Assembly (NCBI GenBank): GCA_905182985.1
Contig: CAJJDN010000047.1
Coordinates: 510,947 to 574,946, forward strand
Reading direction: 5' to 3'
DNA from: Paramecium sonneborni
Taxonomy: Eukaryota > Ciliophora > Oligohymenophorea > Peniculida > Parameciidae
Length of the DNA stretch: 64,000 nt
The position numbers and the translations under genes are program-made. Below are positions 62,142 to 64,000 of this stretch, in pieces (within the stretch, counting starts at the first letter, position 1; each line of letters starts with the position of its first letter). A model generated the notes under the pieces. That model ran no database searches. It had not been told where the DNA came from and saw only the letters and a program-made list of their open reading frames with translations.

Positions 62142-64000
62142 GCTATATAACTACAAATTTTTAATTTCATAATAATCTTTAAATTAATTAATTATAAGCC
62201 TTTATTATAAAATTCTACTGCTTATTATCATTGATTAAACCACATCCTTTTTTTTTTAACTAAATATTCTTAAATGTTAACAAACTACTTTTTTTTTATT
62301 CTATATTTTAACTTAACTCTTTGGTTTTATAGCGTCGTTTTATATTTTCAATATAATCGTTTTCAGCTTTCAAGCACATAAAATTTCTGACTCTAACCCA
62401 AAAAATTTGAATTTAAATGTATTTAAATTATTAGATTAAATAATCAATATCTGTAATTTATTAAATAATCTACAAATTTTCTTCTTTTAAGTCCCTTTAC
62501 AATTGAGAACATAATAAAAAATATATTTAAATTTTACTTAATATTAATGAATAACAAGTTTTTAATTTATATATTAATATCAAACAATTATACAACCTCC
62601 ATTTAAATTTGTTTTTTTTCACAAATTATAATTAATTCACATTAATTACCATGATTTATGAATTTGTTAGAAGGTCACTTAATATTAAACATTTGAGTTT
62701 CATTTTAAACTTTAACAGGATAAAAAAAGTGTAATAAAAATAATTCATCTTTATAATATATTATAAAAATATGAACTTTTAAATTAATAAAAATTAATTC
62801 ATTTAAATTATTTTCATCCTTATAAATAAAAATATTTGTAATTTTATTATGAGGTAAAAATACAATATTTAAATAAATACGAGTCAATCCAAAATTATTT
62901 TTATAAAATATATTTAATAGTTTAAGTTGATGAAAATCTGAGAATAATCTAGATTTATAAAACTACAAATTTGTTGCTTCAACAACTACTGATACTGGAT
63001 ATTTATTTAAATAGCATTTGCAAAGTTAAAGCCTGAAATGTAATAATATCCTTATATTTATTAATTCACAAAATGAATTGTGTATATTATATGAATAAAC
63101 TTAGCTACTCACTAATGCTTCTCTAAGTGCATAACTAAAACTCTCCAGTTCTCTCCTCATCTACAAGAACCAATACCATAAATATTATGTTGAAGAACTT
63201 ATATATTGATTTATAGTTATTGCCTACCATAAATTTATTGAATTAGTGACTGAAAATAAATATGATTAATTACATTAACCTTGATCCTTTATTAGATAAT
63301 TTTTCATATTTGATTTCTCGAATACTCAAATTTATTTTAACCTCAGAAAGTTAAATAAATTCTTATAAATACATATTTACAAATTCCTGATGTTTAAGAG
63401 TCATTAATTTATTTTCCCTCACCTGATAACTTAAAACTTATCTTTTGTTATGCTCCTTAATCATTTATTTGTTAGAGTAATAGGTCTCCATTTTTTAGAT
63501 TTTTTCACTATCAAAAAAAAATGGATTATATCATTCATTTATAATTAAAAAAAATTTATGTGATTTTTTATCTTTATTCCTAAACATCATAGATTTTTCA
63601 TTCAAAAAATCTTAGTACTTAAGTTCTGGTATGACTTATATAATAATTTAAAATTCAAATAATAGCAAAAATCATTACAGTTTATCTTTATTACAAGTTT
63701 CTAAAGTGGAATATTAATTCTTTGCAAAGTTGAAATTTTTATCAGCTTTTCTTTATTTTTTTCAATAAATCATGTTTGTATTCCAAAATGGATTCAATGC
63801 TTTCAAAATTTAATATTTAGCCAAAGTTTACCTATAAACTTTTTTTGAATAGCAAATACATTTGGCATTACTATTTGAATAATATTGTGACTAGGCAAAA
63901 ATTTTTATTTAGAGTTAATTAGTAAATTAATTAAGAGTCAAAAATATAGAAAGACTTCATATAATTCTTTAGCATATATAGTTAACAAATTCATTGTCAA
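62142..64000. other. AT-rich region without recognised genes
   Basis: About 1.86 kb to the right edge. Open stretches are short and broken in every frame on both strands. The only locally protein-like piece is near 63110-63170 (minus strand VLVDEERTGEF), which ends quickly. It may contain the 3' end of a gene beyond the window, but I cannot support one. No RNA gene or repeat recognised. Confidence 0.5.

Noticed and set aside
1..64000. tRNA, rRNA, CRISPR, IS elements or integrated virus
   Set aside because: None recognised by eye on either strand. A tRNA scan or covariance-model search was not possible here.

Overview
The window is nuclear DNA of a ciliate, most likely the somatic (macronuclear) genome of Paramecium or a close oligohymenophorean. 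Three things show this. Long open frames run straight through TAA and TAG, which occur where glutamine is expected (for example in glutamine synthetase and in the kinase and cullin motifs), and every confident gene ends at TGA. The introns are tiny (19-34 nt, mostly 22-29), GT...AG, and removing them restores both frame and conserved motifs. The DNA is very AT-rich, with gaps between genes often under 100 bp (19 bp at the shortest). All translations here use TAA/TAG = Q. For each complete gene model, coding length after intron removal is a multiple of three.

Layout. 0-7 kb: the end of an entering gene, then three minus-strand genes: a 3-TM coiled-coil protein, an MSP-domain/WD40 protein, and a secreted Cys-rich protein. 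7.3-16.5 kb: three tandem plus-strand membrane hybrid histidine kinases; the third has lost its phospho-accepting histidine and ATP-binding G1 box but keeps its receiver. 16.6-21.9 kb: a tight minus-strand run of cullin, fatty acyl-CoA reductase, Mic10 and a membrane-anchored NPC1 N-terminal domain. 22.1-32.2 kb: glutamine synthetase, an STPGR (SHIPPO) ciliary protein, a 4-TM protein, three coiled-coil proteins, and a B-box/TPR protein containing repeats that each carry an intron. 32.9-43.5 kb: a decayed gene, a basic protein, a polytopic membrane protein, a second STPGR protein, a Q/N-rich protein, a pseudokinase, a 76-residue small gene, and an LRR/EF-hand-like protein. 44.3-51.5 kb: an unknown Q-rich protein, a RING-PHD protein, a second NPC1-N protein, a highly charged coiled-coil protein, a small helical protein and a DHHC acyltransferase. 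52.5-62.1 kb: a small protein, a multi-EF-hand calcyphosin-like protein, an RCC1-TKL kinase fusion, a cytochrome P450 remnant and a prominin-like membrane protein. The last 1.9 kb holds nothing I can call.

Together the genes suggest an ordinary gene-dense ciliate region with ciliary/cytoskeletal proteins, signalling proteins and lipid-related membrane proteins. I saw no tRNA, rRNA, mobile element or CRISPR array. The most unusual items are the histidine-kinase trio with a catalytically dead member, the two stand-alone NPC1-N proteins, the MSP-WD40 fusion, and the intron-carrying tandem repeat.
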